Assembly: GCA_020851035.1 (NCBI GenBank)
Contig: JADZDM010000007.1
Coordinates: 62,001-126,000, forward strand
Direction of reading: 5' to 3'
Source: Gemmatimonadaceae bacterium
Lineage (GTDB): Bacteria; Gemmatimonadota; Gemmatimonadetes; Gemmatimonadales; Gemmatimonadaceae
Length of the DNA stretch: 64,000 bases
Shown here: positions 1 to 8,122 of the stretch, one piece after another
How the letters are laid out: each line of letters opens with the position of its first letter
Numbering within the stretch: position 1 is the stretch's first letter
Translations under genes and position numbers: made by a program
Notes under the pieces: model-generated
What the model saw: only the letters and a program-made list of their open reading frames with translations
What the model was told of the DNA's origin: nothing
Databases searched by the model: none

Positions 1-115
1 CGACAGCGTCGACCGCACGCTGCAGGCGGCGCCCGAACTTCAGGACCGCGCGCTCAGCGCGTCCACGCAGGGGCTCAGGGATCGTGGCATGATGCGCGTG
101 AAAAATGATCTCCAC
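1..115 (-). CDS. N-terminal fragment of a ribosome hibernation promoting factor-like protein, cut by the window edge
   Basis: The minus strand reads GTG at 115-113 and stays open to the window edge, giving about 38 residues that begin MEIIFHAHHATIPEPLRGRA (GTG read as Met). The start is set by an excellent Shine-Dalgarno, AAGGAGG at 124-130, eight bases upstream. The opening beta-strand followed by an amphipathic helix rich in Arg/Glu resembles the start of HPF/RaiA (YfiA) proteins, which bind 30S subunits and promote 70S or 100S dormancy. With only 38 residues the family call is a resemblance, not a proof. The gene overlaps the last 41 bases of the glycosyltransferase gene, in another frame, so the two are probably translationally linked. 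It is the downstream end of the riboflavin/nusB transcript as far as visible. Confidence 0.5.
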   Translation of the reverse strand, partial: MEIIFHAHHATIPEPLRGRAERAVLKFGRRLQRAVDAV

Positions 116-1226
116 CAGCGTGTCCTCCTTCGCGCACCTGCTGACGCAGGTGCGCCTCGGTGTGATCGGCCGCGGACTCCCAGGTGAAGGACTCAGCGAA
201 AGCTCGTCCGGCCGTCCCGAGTCGGGTGACCAGTGCCGGATCGGCGATGATTCGATCGAACGCCCCGGCGAGCGCTGCGACATCGCCGTGGGGCACGAGG
301 AATCCGGTCCGTCCATCCAGCACTGATTCGCGCAGGCCCGGGGAGTCGGACGCCACCACTGGCGTCCCGCACGCCGCCGCCTCCAGGTTCGTGATACCCC
401 ACCCCTCCTTCGGGGAGGTGAGGCTCACGATCCACGCTCGACGGAGCAAGGCGGACTTCTCCGCCTCACTCACGAATCCAAGAAACCGCACGCGTCGTCC
501 GAGGTCAAGCGACGCCGCGAGGGCCTCCAACCGGGGACGATCGTCCCCCGTGCCTGCAATCTCGACCGCTGTCGTACGATCCTGCATCCGGGCGACCGCC
601 TGCAGGATGAGCTCGACACCCTTGTACCGCCGCAACCGGCCGACGTACGCGATCACGGGGGTCGCCGACCGCTCGGCCGGCGCCGGCGTGAACGCCTGGC
701 TGTCGATCCCGCAGTAGATCACCCGGGTCCGTTCCACTGGTACCCCCCGGGCCAGCAGATCGCTCCGCGTGCTCTCGCTGATGGCCGTGAAGTCGCACCG
801 GCGGTAGACCAGCGGGATCGCCCGCTCGGCGGCCACCACCGTGCCTGCCACCGCCCACCCGGCCTCGCGGAACGCGGTCCAGCCGAACAGGTGCGGCACC
901 ACCACGTCCACCGGCTCCCGCACCCACACCGGGCTGAACAGCGGCAGCTTGTTGATGTCCTCGACCACCACGTCGAACGCCCCCGCGCGGCGGAGCGCCC
1001 GGTAGGCGCCCACCACGTGCAGCGCGAAGGTCCAGCGCCCGCCGGCGCGGTGGACCTTCATGCCGTCCAGCGTGGCCTCCCGCGCGCAACCCTCCCAGCC
1101 GCTGCACAGCAGCGTGACGTCGTGGCCGCGCTGCGCCAGGCGGCCGTAGATCTCGTGCAGGTGCGTCTCGGCGCCGCCGGCCTGCGGATTCTCGCGGTCG
1201 AGCCAGTTGATGACGAGAATGCGCAC
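75..1226 (-). CDS. GT4-family glycosyltransferase
   Basis: A 383-residue retaining glycosyltransferase of family GT4 (GT-B fold). The N-terminal half opens with a Rossmann strand (MRILVINWLD) followed by the GGAETH motif typical of the acceptor domain. The C-terminal half carries the nucleotide-sugar site, with YVGRLRRYKG near residue 190 and the E-x7-E type motif EGWGITNLEAAACGTPVVAS near residue 275. GT4 enzymes transfer a sugar from a nucleotide- or lipid-linked donor; donor and acceptor cannot be read from the sequence. The start is GTG at 1226, three bases after the nusB stop, so it belongs to the nusB transcript. There is no glycan cluster around it. Its last 41 bases overlap the HPF-like gene. 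Confidence 0.9.
   Translation of the reverse strand: MRILVINWLDRENPQAGGAETHLHEIYGRLAQRGHDVTLLCSGWEGCAREATLDGMKVHRAGGRWTFALHVVGAYRALRRAGAFDVVVEDINKLPLFSPVWVREPVDVVVPHLFGWTAFREAGWAVAGTVVAAERAIPLVYRRCDFTAISESTRSDLLARGVPVERTRVIYCGIDSQAFTPAPAERSATPVIAYVGRLRRYKGVELILQAVARMQDRTTAVEIAGTGDDRPRLEALAASLDLGRRVRFLGFVSEAEKSALLRRAWIVSLTSPKEGWGITNLEAAACGTPVVASDSPGLRESVLDGRTGFLVPHGDVAALAGAFDRIIADPALVTRLGTAGRAFAESFTWESAADHTEAHLRQQVREGGHAGGDHFSRASCHDP
124..130 (-). promoter_or_regulatory. Ribosome binding site of the HPF-like gene
   Basis: The minus strand reads AAGGAGG here, eight bases before the GTG at 115-113. It lies inside the coding region of the upstream glycosyltransferase gene. Because most genes in this window have weak or no Shine-Dalgarno, this strong site is the main evidence that translation restarts here and that the short overlapping frame is real. 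Confidence 0.7.
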
Positions 1227-1229
1227 CGG

Positions 1230-1652
1230 TCAGAGCTTGTCGAGGCGGCGCGCCAGCGCATCGAGCACGCCGTTGACGAACTTCGCGCTCTGCTCCGAGC
1301 CGAAGCGCTCGGCGAGACGGACCGCCTCCTGCAGCACCACCTTGGCCGGTGTGTCCATCTGCCGCAACTCACCGGCGGCGATCCGGAGCACGCAACGCTC
1401 CACTGCGCCGAGGCGGTCGATCCGCCAGTTGGTGGTGATGGACTCCAGGTCCGCGTCGATCGCGGCGATGTCGCGCTCGACCGCGGCGACGATCACCGAC
1501 GCGAACATCCGCTCGTCGCGCGGGATGCCGATGTCGTCCCACACCGTGCGGGCCACGGTGCCGAGCGGCTGCACCCGGCCCCGCACATCCCACGCATAGA
1601 GGGCCTGGAGCGCGCGCGATCGCGCACGCGTCTCAAGCCTGGGCTTCGCCAT
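1230..1652 (-). CDS. nusB: Transcription antitermination factor NusB
   Basis: A 140-residue all-helical NusB. It starts MAKPRLETRARSRALQALYA, the usual N-terminal helix, and ends with the conserved block FGSEQSAKFVNGVLDALARR. NusB binds boxA RNA with NusE (S10) and supports rRNA antitermination. ATG at 1652 was chosen because homologues start at this helix and GGGGAG lies just upstream; an in-frame upstream extension to 1751 exists but would lie wholly inside ribH. The gene overlaps the end of ribH by 20 bases. The ribH-nusB pairing is a common bacterial arrangement, which supports both calls. Confidence 0.96.
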   Translation of the reverse strand: MAKPRLETRARSRALQALYAWDVRGRVQPLGTVARTVWDDIGIPRDERMFASVIVAAVERDIAAIDADLESITTNWRIDRLGAVERCVLRIAAGELRQMDTPAKVVLQEAVRLAERFGSEQSAKFVNGVLDALARRLDKL

Positions 1653-2136
1653 CGAGCTCCCCGGGTTCGAGTGCATCGAGGCGCGACAGCAGGTCGGCCA
1701 TCTCGAGCGCCGCCAGTGCGGCGTCACGGCCCTTGTTCCCGTGCTCACCACCGGCGCGCGCCTCGGCCTGCGCCATGTTGTCGGTGGTGAGCAGCCCGAA
1801 GCCGATCGGCACCTCGAAGTCGGCGCCGAGCTGCATCATCGCGCGCGACACCTCGCCGGCGACGTACTCGAAGTGCGGCGTCCCGCCCCGCACCACGGCA
1901 CCGACCACCACGCAGCAGTCGTAGCGTGCGGTGCCGAGCAGTGCCCGCGTCGCGGTGGGCAGTTCCCACGCGCCCGGCACCACCACCACGTCGATGTCGT
2001 CGAACGACACGCCGCACTCGACGAGCGTGCCGACCGCGCCCTCCCCCAGCGCCTGCGTGACGGTCTCGTTGAAGCGGCTCACGACCACCGCCACGCGGCG
2101 GCCGGTGCCGTCCGGGGATCCGATGAACTCAGGCAT
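1633..2136 (-). CDS. ribH: 6,7-dimethyl-8-ribityllumazine synthase
   Basis: A 167-residue lumazine synthase, which condenses 5-amino-6-ribitylamino-uracil with 3,4-dihydroxy-2-butanone 4-phosphate in the penultimate step of riboflavin synthesis. Visible signatures are VVSRFNETVTQALGEGA near the N terminus (substrate pocket), VPGAWELP, the GAVVRGGTPHFEYVA segment, and PIGFGLLTTDN with the downstream GNKGRDAA phosphate-binding loop. Length is normal. ATG at 2136 overlaps the ribBA stop by eight bases. It sits last in a ribD-ribE-ribBA-ribH block and is followed by nusB. Confidence 0.97.
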   Translation of the reverse strand: MPEFIGSPDGTGRRVAVVVSRFNETVTQALGEGAVGTLVECGVSFDDIDVVVVPGAWELPTATRALLGTARYDCCVVVGAVVRGGTPHFEYVAGEVSRAMMQLGADFEVPIGFGLLTTDNMAQAEARAGGEHGNKGRDAALAALEMADLLSRLDALEPGELDGEAQA

Positions 2137-3346
2137 TGGGCGTGGCGCTGAATGGCAGGTGACCGAGCTTGGCGCGCTTGACCTTGAGGTACTGCGAGTT
2201 CTCCGTGTTGAGCGGCGCCTCGAGTGCGACCTGGCCGGCGACCCGGAGGCCGTAGCCCTCGAGCCCGACGATCTTCTTCGGGTTGTTCGTGATCACGCGG
2301 ATCGAGTGGATGCCGAGGTCGAGGAGGATCTGCGCCCCGACACCGTAGTTGCGCAGGTCCGGCCCGAAGCCGAGCCGCTCATTGGCCTCGACGGTGTCCG
2401 CCCCCGCGTCCTGCAGTTCGTAGGCCCGCAGCTTGTTGAGCAGGCCGATGCCGCGGCCCTCCTGGTCGAGGTACACGATCACGCCGCGCCCCTCGTGCAC
2501 GACCATCTCCATCGTGGTCTCGAGCTGCCAGCCGCAGTCGCAGCGCAGCGAGTGGAAGGTGTCCCCGGTGAGGCACTTCGAGTGCATGCGCACCAGCACG
2601 TCCTCGCCGTCGGCCAGGTCGCCGTACACCAGCGCCACGTGCTCCGCGTTGTCGATGTCGTTGCGGAACCCGACGATGCGGAACTCGCCGAACTCGGTGG
2701 GGAGGCGGGCACTCGCCACGCGGTGCACCAGCCGCTCGGTCTGCAGCCGGTGTGCGACGAGCTGGGCGACGGTGATGAAGGTCAGCCCGTGCCGCGTCGC
2801 GAAAGTGGAGAGCTGGTCACGCTTGGCGGTCGTGCCGTCGTCGTTGAGGATCTCGCAGATCACGCCGGCCGGCGTGAGGCCCGCCATGCGCGCCAGGTCC
2901 ACCGCGGCCTCGGTGTGCCCGACGCGCTTGAGCACCCCGCCCTCGCGCGCGCGGAGCGGGTGGATGTGCCCGGGCCGGCGCAGGTCCGACGGCTGCGTCC
3001 GCGGGTCGACGGCCACGCGGATGGTCTGCGCGCGGTCCTTCGCGCTGATGCCGGTGGTCACGCCGAACCGCTCGTCGGCGTCGATGCTCACCGTGAATGC
3101 GGTCCGGAAGGCGTCGGTGTTCTCGCGGCCCTGCGGCCCGAGCTCGAGCTGCTGCACGCGCTCGGGGGTCATCGCGAGGCAGATCATCCCCTTCGCCTGC
3201 AGCATGAAGTTGATGACCTCGGGGGTGATCATCTCGGCGGCGCAGATGAGGTCTCCCTCGTTCTCGCGGTCCTCGTCATCGGCGACGACGATGACCTTGC
3301 CCTGCCGCAGGTCCTCGATGGCTTGTGCAATGGTGCCGAATGGCAT
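2129..3346 (-). CDS. ribBA: Bifunctional 3,4-dihydroxy-2-butanone 4-phosphate synthase / GTP cyclohydrolase II
   Basis: A 405-residue fusion supplying both precursors of riboflavin. The N-terminal half (about 1-205) is the RibB domain, with VVADDEDRENEGDLICAAE near residue 20 and the GHIHPLRAREGGVLKRVGHT segment. The C-terminal half (about 206-405) is the RibA domain, with RMHSKCLTGDTFHSLRCDCG providing the three zinc-binding cysteines and YLDQEGRGIGL the GTP-binding region. ATG at 3346 matches the standard RibB start. An open frame continues 600 bases further upstream but is antisense-like arginine/proline-rich sequence overlapping ribE in another frame and was not included. The gene overlaps ribH by eight bases. 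Confidence 0.96.
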   Translation of the reverse strand: MPFGTIAQAIEDLRQGKVIVVADDEDRENEGDLICAAEMITPEVINFMLQAKGMICLAMTPERVQQLELGPQGRENTDAFRTAFTVSIDADERFGVTTGISAKDRAQTIRVAVDPRTQPSDLRRPGHIHPLRAREGGVLKRVGHTEAAVDLARMAGLTPAGVICEILNDDGTTAKRDQLSTFATRHGLTFITVAQLVAHRLQTERLVHRVASARLPTEFGEFRIVGFRNDIDNAEHVALVYGDLADGEDVLVRMHSKCLTGDTFHSLRCDCGWQLETTMEMVVHEGRGVIVYLDQEGRGIGLLNKLRAYELQDAGADTVEANERLGFGPDLRNYGVGAQILLDLGIHSIRVITNNPKKIVGLEGYGLRVAGQVALEAPLNTENSQYLKVKRAKLGHLPFSATPNA

Positions 3347-3354
3347 GGCGTTCT

Positions 3355-4026
3355 CTAGTGACCCATGCCGCGGAACAGCCCGAGGGCGGTGCCGAGCATC
3401 TGTGGTGGCAGCGCCGAGCCGGAGTGCGGCAGCGCCTGGAGGTACGGCGTGAGGAGGTGCTGGACGAACTTGCCGATGACGTCGCACTCGAGGTGCACCG
3501 CGTCGCCGCAGTGCCGGTCGGCGAGGGTCGTGTGCGTCCAGGTGTAGTCGATGATCGAGAGCCCGAGGATCCCGGGTTCGGGGAGGGCGTTCACGGTGAG
3601 GCTGACGCCATCGACGCAGATCGACCCCTGCGGCACCAGCAACGCCGCCACGGCCGGCGGCACCTGCACGAGGATGATCCAGGCATCGCCCTGCCGCGCC
3701 ACCGAGGTGACCCTGCCGACGGCATCGACGTGCCCCTGGACGAGATGCCCGCCCAGGCGGTCGGTGGGGCGCATCGCACGCTCGAGGTTCACCCGTCGCC
3801 CGGCATCCCAGCCACCGAGCGCGGTGCGCTCGAGCGTGGTGACCACGGCCGCGACGGTGAACCAGCCCGCGCCGTGCTCGCGCACGGTGAGGCAGGTGCC
3901 GTCGAGCGCGATGCTCTCCCCATCCAGCAGGTCGTCGTAGCGGCACTGCACGCGAAACTCGCGTCCGGCGTCGGTGGCGCGGACCTGCTCGATGACGCCG
4001 ATGTCGTCAACGAGTCCGGTGAACAC
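3355..4026 (-). CDS. ribE: Riboflavin synthase
   Basis: A 223-residue riboflavin synthase with the two internally related barrel domains that dismutate two lumazine molecules into riboflavin. The N terminus reads (M)FTGLVDDIG from a GTG at 4026, the canonical family start. LDGTCLTV in the first barrel is mirrored by CVDGVSLTVN in the second, and GHLVQGHVDAVG marks the inter-domain stretch. It overlaps the end of ribD by 20 bases and lies eight bases before ribBA, so the three are surely cotranscribed. The tail after about residue 200 (ALPPQMLGTALGLFRGMGH) is slightly longer than usual. Confidence 0.95.
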   Translation of the reverse strand: MFTGLVDDIGVIEQVRATDAGREFRVQCRYDDLLDGESIALDGTCLTVREHGAGWFTVAAVVTTLERTALGGWDAGRRVNLERAMRPTDRLGGHLVQGHVDAVGRVTSVARQGDAWIILVQVPPAVAALLVPQGSICVDGVSLTVNALPEPGILGLSIIDYTWTHTTLADRHCGDAVHLECDVIGKFVQHLLTPYLQALPHSGSALPPQMLGTALGLFRGMGH

Positions 4027-5110
4027 TGCGGCTGAGGTCGTAGATGGCCATGAGATCGTCCCCGAAACGGCGTTGCGCGACCAGACGGTGTCGCACGGTT
4101 GCGTCCTGGGGGATGTGGACGCCGGCCTGCAGGGGGCGCACGGCATCGGCGCCCAGCAGGACCGGGGCTGTGAAGATAACCAGCCGGTCCACCAGCCCAT
4201 CGGCCAGGAGGGCGTCGGCGAGCGCCGCACCACCCTCGCAGTAGATCGACTCCACCCCGGCCGCCCGCAGCGCCGCGAGCTGCGACGGAAGGTCGGGGGC
4301 CGGCAGCAGGGAGACGCCGGCCTCGGCGAGGGCCGACAGCGCCGGCGACGAGCCCGGCAGGCAGGCGACGATCACCGGGATCTCCCGGGCGCTGCGGACC
4401 AGCGCGCCCGTGCAGGGCAGCCGGCCATGCCGGTCGAAGATCACCCGCACCGGCGCGCCCTGTGGCGTGGGCAGGCCACGCACGGTCAGCAGCGGGTCGT
4501 CCGCGATCGCGGTGCCCACGCCAACCGCCACCGCCGCGTGGTCGCGTCGCTGCCGGTGCACCTCGCGCCGCGCCGCCGGTCCGGTGAGCCACGTCCGGCT
4601 GCGGTCGGCGCCCGCGATGGCGCCGTCGAGGCTGAGCGCCAGCTTCAGTGTCACGAACGGACGGCCACTGGCGAAGCGGTGGAAGAAGGCGGGGTTCTGG
4701 TCCAGCGCCGCCTGGGCCTCGAGTCCGCCCTCGGCCCGCACGCCGGCGGTGGCGAGGCGCTCCGCCCCGCCCTGCATCGCCGGATTCGGGTCGGTGGCCG
4801 CGTAGACGACGCGTGCCACCCCGGCCGCGAGCAGCGCATCGACACAGGGCGGCGTGCGCCCGGTGCCGTTGCAGGGTTCGAGTGTGACGTACACCGTGGC
4901 ACCGCGGGCCGCCTCGCCGGCGGCGGCCAGCGCCATGATCTCGGCATGCGCACCTCCGGGCGGCTGCGTGTGGCCCTCGCCCACGACGCGACCCTCGCGA
5001 ACGACGACGGCGCCGACCATGGGGTTCGGCGCCGTCGTGCCACGGCCGCGGAGCGCCACACCCAGCGCCCGCCGCATGAAGCGGCGATCGTCGGTGGAGA
5101 AGGCGCTCAC
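4007..5110 (-). CDS. ribD: Bifunctional diaminohydroxyphosphoribosylaminopyrimidine deaminase / 5-amino-6-(5-phosphoribosylamino)uracil reductase
   Basis: A 367-residue RibD. The N-terminal deaminase domain (about 1-145) has the zinc site HAEIMAL near residue 54 and LEPCNGTGRTPPC near residue 77. The more usual form of the second motif has His after the first Cys pair position, so Asn-Gly-Thr here is a small departure. The C-terminal reductase domain (about 150-360) contains FVTLKLALSLDGAIAG and the nucleotide-binding YCEGGAALADALL. It performs the second and third steps after GTP opening. GTG at 5110 was taken as start, 21 bases after the outer-membrane protein gene; that gap is too small for an FMN riboswitch. 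Confidence 0.95.
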   Translation of the reverse strand: MSAFSTDDRRFMRRALGVALRGRGTTAPNPMVGAVVVREGRVVGEGHTQPPGGAHAEIMALAAAGEAARGATVYVTLEPCNGTGRTPPCVDALLAAGVARVVYAATDPNPAMQGGAERLATAGVRAEGGLEAQAALDQNPAFFHRFASGRPFVTLKLALSLDGAIAGADRSRTWLTGPAARREVHRQRRDHAAVAVGVGTAIADDPLLTVRGLPTPQGAPVRVIFDRHGRLPCTGALVRSAREIPVIVACLPGSSPALSALAEAGVSLLPAPDLPSQLAALRAAGVESIYCEGGAALADALLADGLVDRLVIFTAPVLLGADAVRPLQAGVHIPQDATVRHRLVAQRRFGDDLMAIYDLSRSVHRTR

Positions 5111-5131
5111 CGCGGCGACATCGTCATGCGG

Positions 5132-6133
5132 TCAGAAGCTGAGGCGCAGGCCAACCGAGCCGAACATGCGCTTCTCGTTGATCTTCCCGTCGGTGAACTC
5201 GTTGAACGTCGACACGCTGTCGCCGCCGAAGGTCTGGCCCGCCTCGGCCCCGATGCGGAGCTTCAAGATGTTCAGGGCCAGCGAGCCGTAGGCGGCGTTC
5301 CGCTTGATCTGCTGCGTGAGCACGAAGGCCCCGCTGGCGGCGGAACCGACGGGCGGCGTGACCCGCGCCTGCAACTGCGAGAAGCTGCGATACGTGTCCT
5401 GGCCGACACCGCCGCCGATCTCGATGAAGCCGAGCTTCTTCGACGCCGAGAGACGCAGGGCGTCGTTGCGGATGCTGAGTTCCGAGAGCGCGAGGCTGTC
5501 GTTCACGGTGACCCCCGAGACGCCCGACGTGAAGCTGGTGCTGAACGTCGTGGTCGGGATCTGCCGGCGGAAGTAGCTGATGGCCACGGCCGGCACCATC
5601 AGCCGGTCGGCAAGGAGGCCGAGGCGCGCACCATACCCGAACTTGAACGAGCTCTTCGACGGCCGGATGCTGAAGTCCTCGACGTCCTGCTTCGGCATGT
5701 ACGCGACGTTCACCAGGGCGTCGAGCGACAGCACGCGCTGCACGCCGAGGTTGACGCCCGGGAAGACACCGAGCGCCACGTCGAGCGCCGGCATCGGGAC
5801 CGGTGCACGCTTGGTGGCGAAGGTGCTGCGGACGACGCCGGTGCCGCTCAGCGACACGTTCGTGATCTCGGGCACCGCGCCGTCCATGGCGTTCACGCGC
5901 AGGCCGATCGACAGGCCGCGCACGGCGCGCGAGGAGCCGAGCACGGGTCCGCCGCCGCCGAGCGCGCCCTGCACCTGGGGCATGAGCATCGCGAAGATGT
6001 CGGTGCCCTTCTGGCAGGCGTCGCGCAGCGCCGCCGGTTGCGAGGCGCACTGCGCCGACTGGGCGGAGAGCGGCAGGGCGAGCGCGCCGGTGCTCAGTGC
6101 AACGACGGCCAGGAGGCGGGCGGGTGTGGTCAC
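5132..6133 (-). CDS. Putative outer-membrane beta-barrel protein
   Basis: A 333-residue secreted protein of unknown function. The first 28 residues form a signal peptide (LLAVVALSTGALALPLSAQ) with a likely cut after SAQ. The mature part alternates short hydrophobic strands with Gly/Ser turns and ends in VGLRLSF, a terminal aromatic residue preceded by alternating hydrophobics, as expected for a BAM-inserted barrel. Cysteines at about 33 and 43 could form a disulfide. It starts at GTG 6133, sharing a GTGA overlap with purM. It separates purM from the riboflavin genes yet lies on the same transcript. No specific family was recognised. Confidence 0.75.
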   Translation of the reverse strand: MTTPARLLAVVALSTGALALPLSAQSAQCASQPAALRDACQKGTDIFAMLMPQVQGALGGGGPVLGSSRAVRGLSIGLRVNAMDGAVPEITNVSLSGTGVVRSTFATKRAPVPMPALDVALGVFPGVNLGVQRVLSLDALVNVAYMPKQDVEDFSIRPSKSSFKFGYGARLGLLADRLMVPAVAISYFRRQIPTTTFSTSFTSGVSGVTVNDSLALSELSIRNDALRLSASKKLGFIEIGGGVGQDTYRSFSQLQARVTPPVGSAASGAFVLTQQIKRNAAYGSLALNILKLRIGAEAGQTFGGDSVSTFNEFTDGKINEKRMFGSVGLRLSF

Positions 6134-7170
6134 GAGACGGGAGGTAGGAGTTGCACCGCGCCCGAGCCGGGCCGGATGGCACCAAGGATCCACGACGGTG
6201 TGCCTGATTCCGCCGCGGCGGCCTGCACCTCCCTCACATGGTCCGGGGCGCAGGCGATCACCATACCGACGCCCATGTTGAAGGTACGAAACATCTCGCC
6301 GTCCCCGACCCGCGCCGCCGCCTGGAGCTGTCGATACACATTGGGCACGTCCCATGACGTGAGATCAATGGCCGCATCGAGATGGTGCGGCAGCATGCGG
6401 TTCACGTTGCCCGGCAGCCCGCCGCCGGTGATGTGCGCCATGCCATGCACCAGGCCGAGCACCGGCCGCAGTGCGGGCAGGTAGGTCACGTGCGGCCGCA
6501 GCAGCACCTGCGCCACGGTCTGGCCCTCCTCGCCCGGGAAGGGATCAGCCACGCCGAGCCGCATGGCATCGCTCACGATCTTGCGGGCCAGCGAGTAGCC
6601 GTTGGTGTGGAGGCCGGCACTCGCGAGCGCGACCAGCGTGTCACCATCGCGCACCCGGTCCGCCCCGAGGACCGCGTCCTCTTCCATGATGCCGGTGATG
6701 AAGCCGGCGAGGTCGTAGTCGGGCGGGGTGTAGACGCCCGGCATCTCCGCCGTCTCGCCGCCGAGCAGCGCGCAGCCGTTCTCGCGGCAGCCGTGCGCCA
6801 CGCCGGCCACGATGCCCTCGGCGACGACCGGATCGAGCCGGCCGAACGCGACGTAGTCGAGGAAGTAGAGCGGCACCGCGCCCATCACGAGGATGTCGTT
6901 GACGCAGTGGTTCACGAGGTCGCGGCCGACGCCGTCGTGCACGCCGGCCTCGATCGCGACCTTCAGCTTCGTGCCGACGCCGTCGGCGCTCGACACGAGC
7001 ACCGGGGCCCGATAGCCCGCCGGCACGCGGAACATCCCGCCGAACCCGCCGAAGCTGCCGCGCGCCCCCGGCGTCAGCGTCGACTCGACGAGCGCCTTGA
7101 TGCGACCCTTCGCGTCGTCGGCCTTCTCGAGGTCGACGCCCGCGGCGCGGTAGTCCAGCGGCGCGCTCAC
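6130..7170 (-). CDS. purM: Phosphoribosylformylglycinamidine cyclo-ligase (AIR synthetase)
   Basis: A 346-residue PurM, which uses ATP to close FGAM into 5-aminoimidazole ribotide in purine synthesis. Clear signatures are SADGVGTKLKVA near residue 55, VNHCVNDILVMGAVPLYFLDY near 80, GGETAEMPGVY near 128 and the late block HITGGGLPGNVNRMLP. The GTG at 7170 was chosen because the family starts with a short YRAAGVDLEKAD motif and because it shares a GTGA overlap with the kinase gene upstream. It also overlaps the outer-membrane protein gene by GTGA downstream. No other pur gene is in the window. Confidence 0.96.
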   Translation of the reverse strand: MSAPLDYRAAGVDLEKADDAKGRIKALVESTLTPGARGSFGGFGGMFRVPAGYRAPVLVSSADGVGTKLKVAIEAGVHDGVGRDLVNHCVNDILVMGAVPLYFLDYVAFGRLDPVVAEGIVAGVAHGCRENGCALLGGETAEMPGVYTPPDYDLAGFITGIMEEDAVLGADRVRDGDTLVALASAGLHTNGYSLARKIVSDAMRLGVADPFPGEEGQTVAQVLLRPHVTYLPALRPVLGLVHGMAHITGGGLPGNVNRMLPHHLDAAIDLTSWDVPNVYRQLQAAARVGDGEMFRTFNMGVGMVIACAPDHVREVQAAAAESGTPSWILGAIRPGSGAVQLLPPVS

Positions 7171-8084
7171 GCGGACATCGGCGCCTCGAACGCGACCAGG
7201 CGGTGGAACTCCCGCACCCGCTCCTCGATCTCCGGGCGCGTCAGCTCGATGGTGCGCTCGTTCGAGAACTTCTCGACCGCGAACGATCCCATCGCCGAGC
7301 CGTAGACGACGGCCTTGCGCATGCTCTCCTCGCTCAGGTCGCCGGTGGCGGCGAGGTAGCCAATGAAGCCACCCGCGAAGGAATCGCCGGCGCCGGTGGG
7401 ATCGAACACCGACTCCAGCGGGAACGCGGGGGCGAAGAAGATCGTGCTCCCCGAGAACAGGAACGCACCATGCTCCCCCTTCTTGATCACGACGTGCTTC
7501 GGGCCGCGGGCCATGATCCACCGGGCGGCCTTCACCAGGTTGGCCTGCTCGGTGAGCTGCCGCGCCTCGGCGTCGTTGATCGTGATCAGGTCCACGTGGC
7601 CGAGCAGCTCGAGCAGGTCGGGGCGGCGGCTCTCGATCCAGAAGTTCATCGTGTCGCACCCCACCAGGCGCGGGTTCTTCACCTGCTTCAGCACGTCGAG
7701 CTGGAGGCGCGGGTCGATGTTGCCGAGGAAGACGAACGGCGAGTCGGCCAGCGTGGCGGGGATCTTCGGCCGGAAGTGCGAGAACACCCCGAGGCGCGTC
7801 TCGAGCGTCTCGGCGGAGTTCAGGTCGTGCCGGTAGCGCGCGCGCCAGCGGAAGCTCTCGCCCTCGGCCACCTCGACGCCGCTCATGTCCACGCCCTTCG
7901 CCTTCAGCGGCTCGAGCTTCTCCATCGGGTAGTCGGTGCCGACCACGCCGACCATCCGCACCGGCGCGAAGTGGCAGGCGGCGGAGGCGAACATGTTGGC
8001 GGAGCCACCGAGCACCTCCTCGGCCTTCCCGAACGGGGTCTCAACGGAATCAAGGGCGACGGAACCGACGACGAGTACGGACAT
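7167..8084 (-). CDS. PfkB-family carbohydrate or nucleoside kinase
   Basis: A 305-residue ribokinase-fold kinase. GGSANMFASAACHF near residue 27 matches the first PfkB signature region, and DPTGAGDSFAGGFIGYLA near residue 235 is the second, with the catalytic Asp and anion hole. The overall layout recalls adenosine-kinase-like and sugar kinases, but the phosphate acceptor cannot be named. The start is ATG at 8084, 38 bases after argS. It is translationally coupled to purM through GTGA, which hints at a link with purine nucleosides; that is inference only. Confidence 0.85.
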   Translation of the reverse strand: MSVLVVGSVALDSVETPFGKAEEVLGGSANMFASAACHFAPVRMVGVVGTDYPMEKLEPLKAKGVDMSGVEVAEGESFRWRARYRHDLNSAETLETRLGVFSHFRPKIPATLADSPFVFLGNIDPRLQLDVLKQVKNPRLVGCDTMNFWIESRRPDLLELLGHVDLITINDAEARQLTEQANLVKAARWIMARGPKHVVIKKGEHGAFLFSGSTIFFAPAFPLESVFDPTGAGDSFAGGFIGYLAATGDLSEESMRKAVVYGSAMGSFAVEKFSNERTIELTRPEIEERVREFHRLVAFEAPMSA

Positions 8085-8122
8085 GAGCGGTGTTCTCGGG
8101 GAGTAGGGGAGCAGCGGACGGC

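Noticed and set aside
3974-6484. 836-codon open frame on the plus strand
   Set aside because: It runs antisense through ribE, ribD and the outer-membrane protein gene. Its translation is Arg/Ala/His/Asp-rich without any domain, as expected for the complement of high-GC coding DNA.
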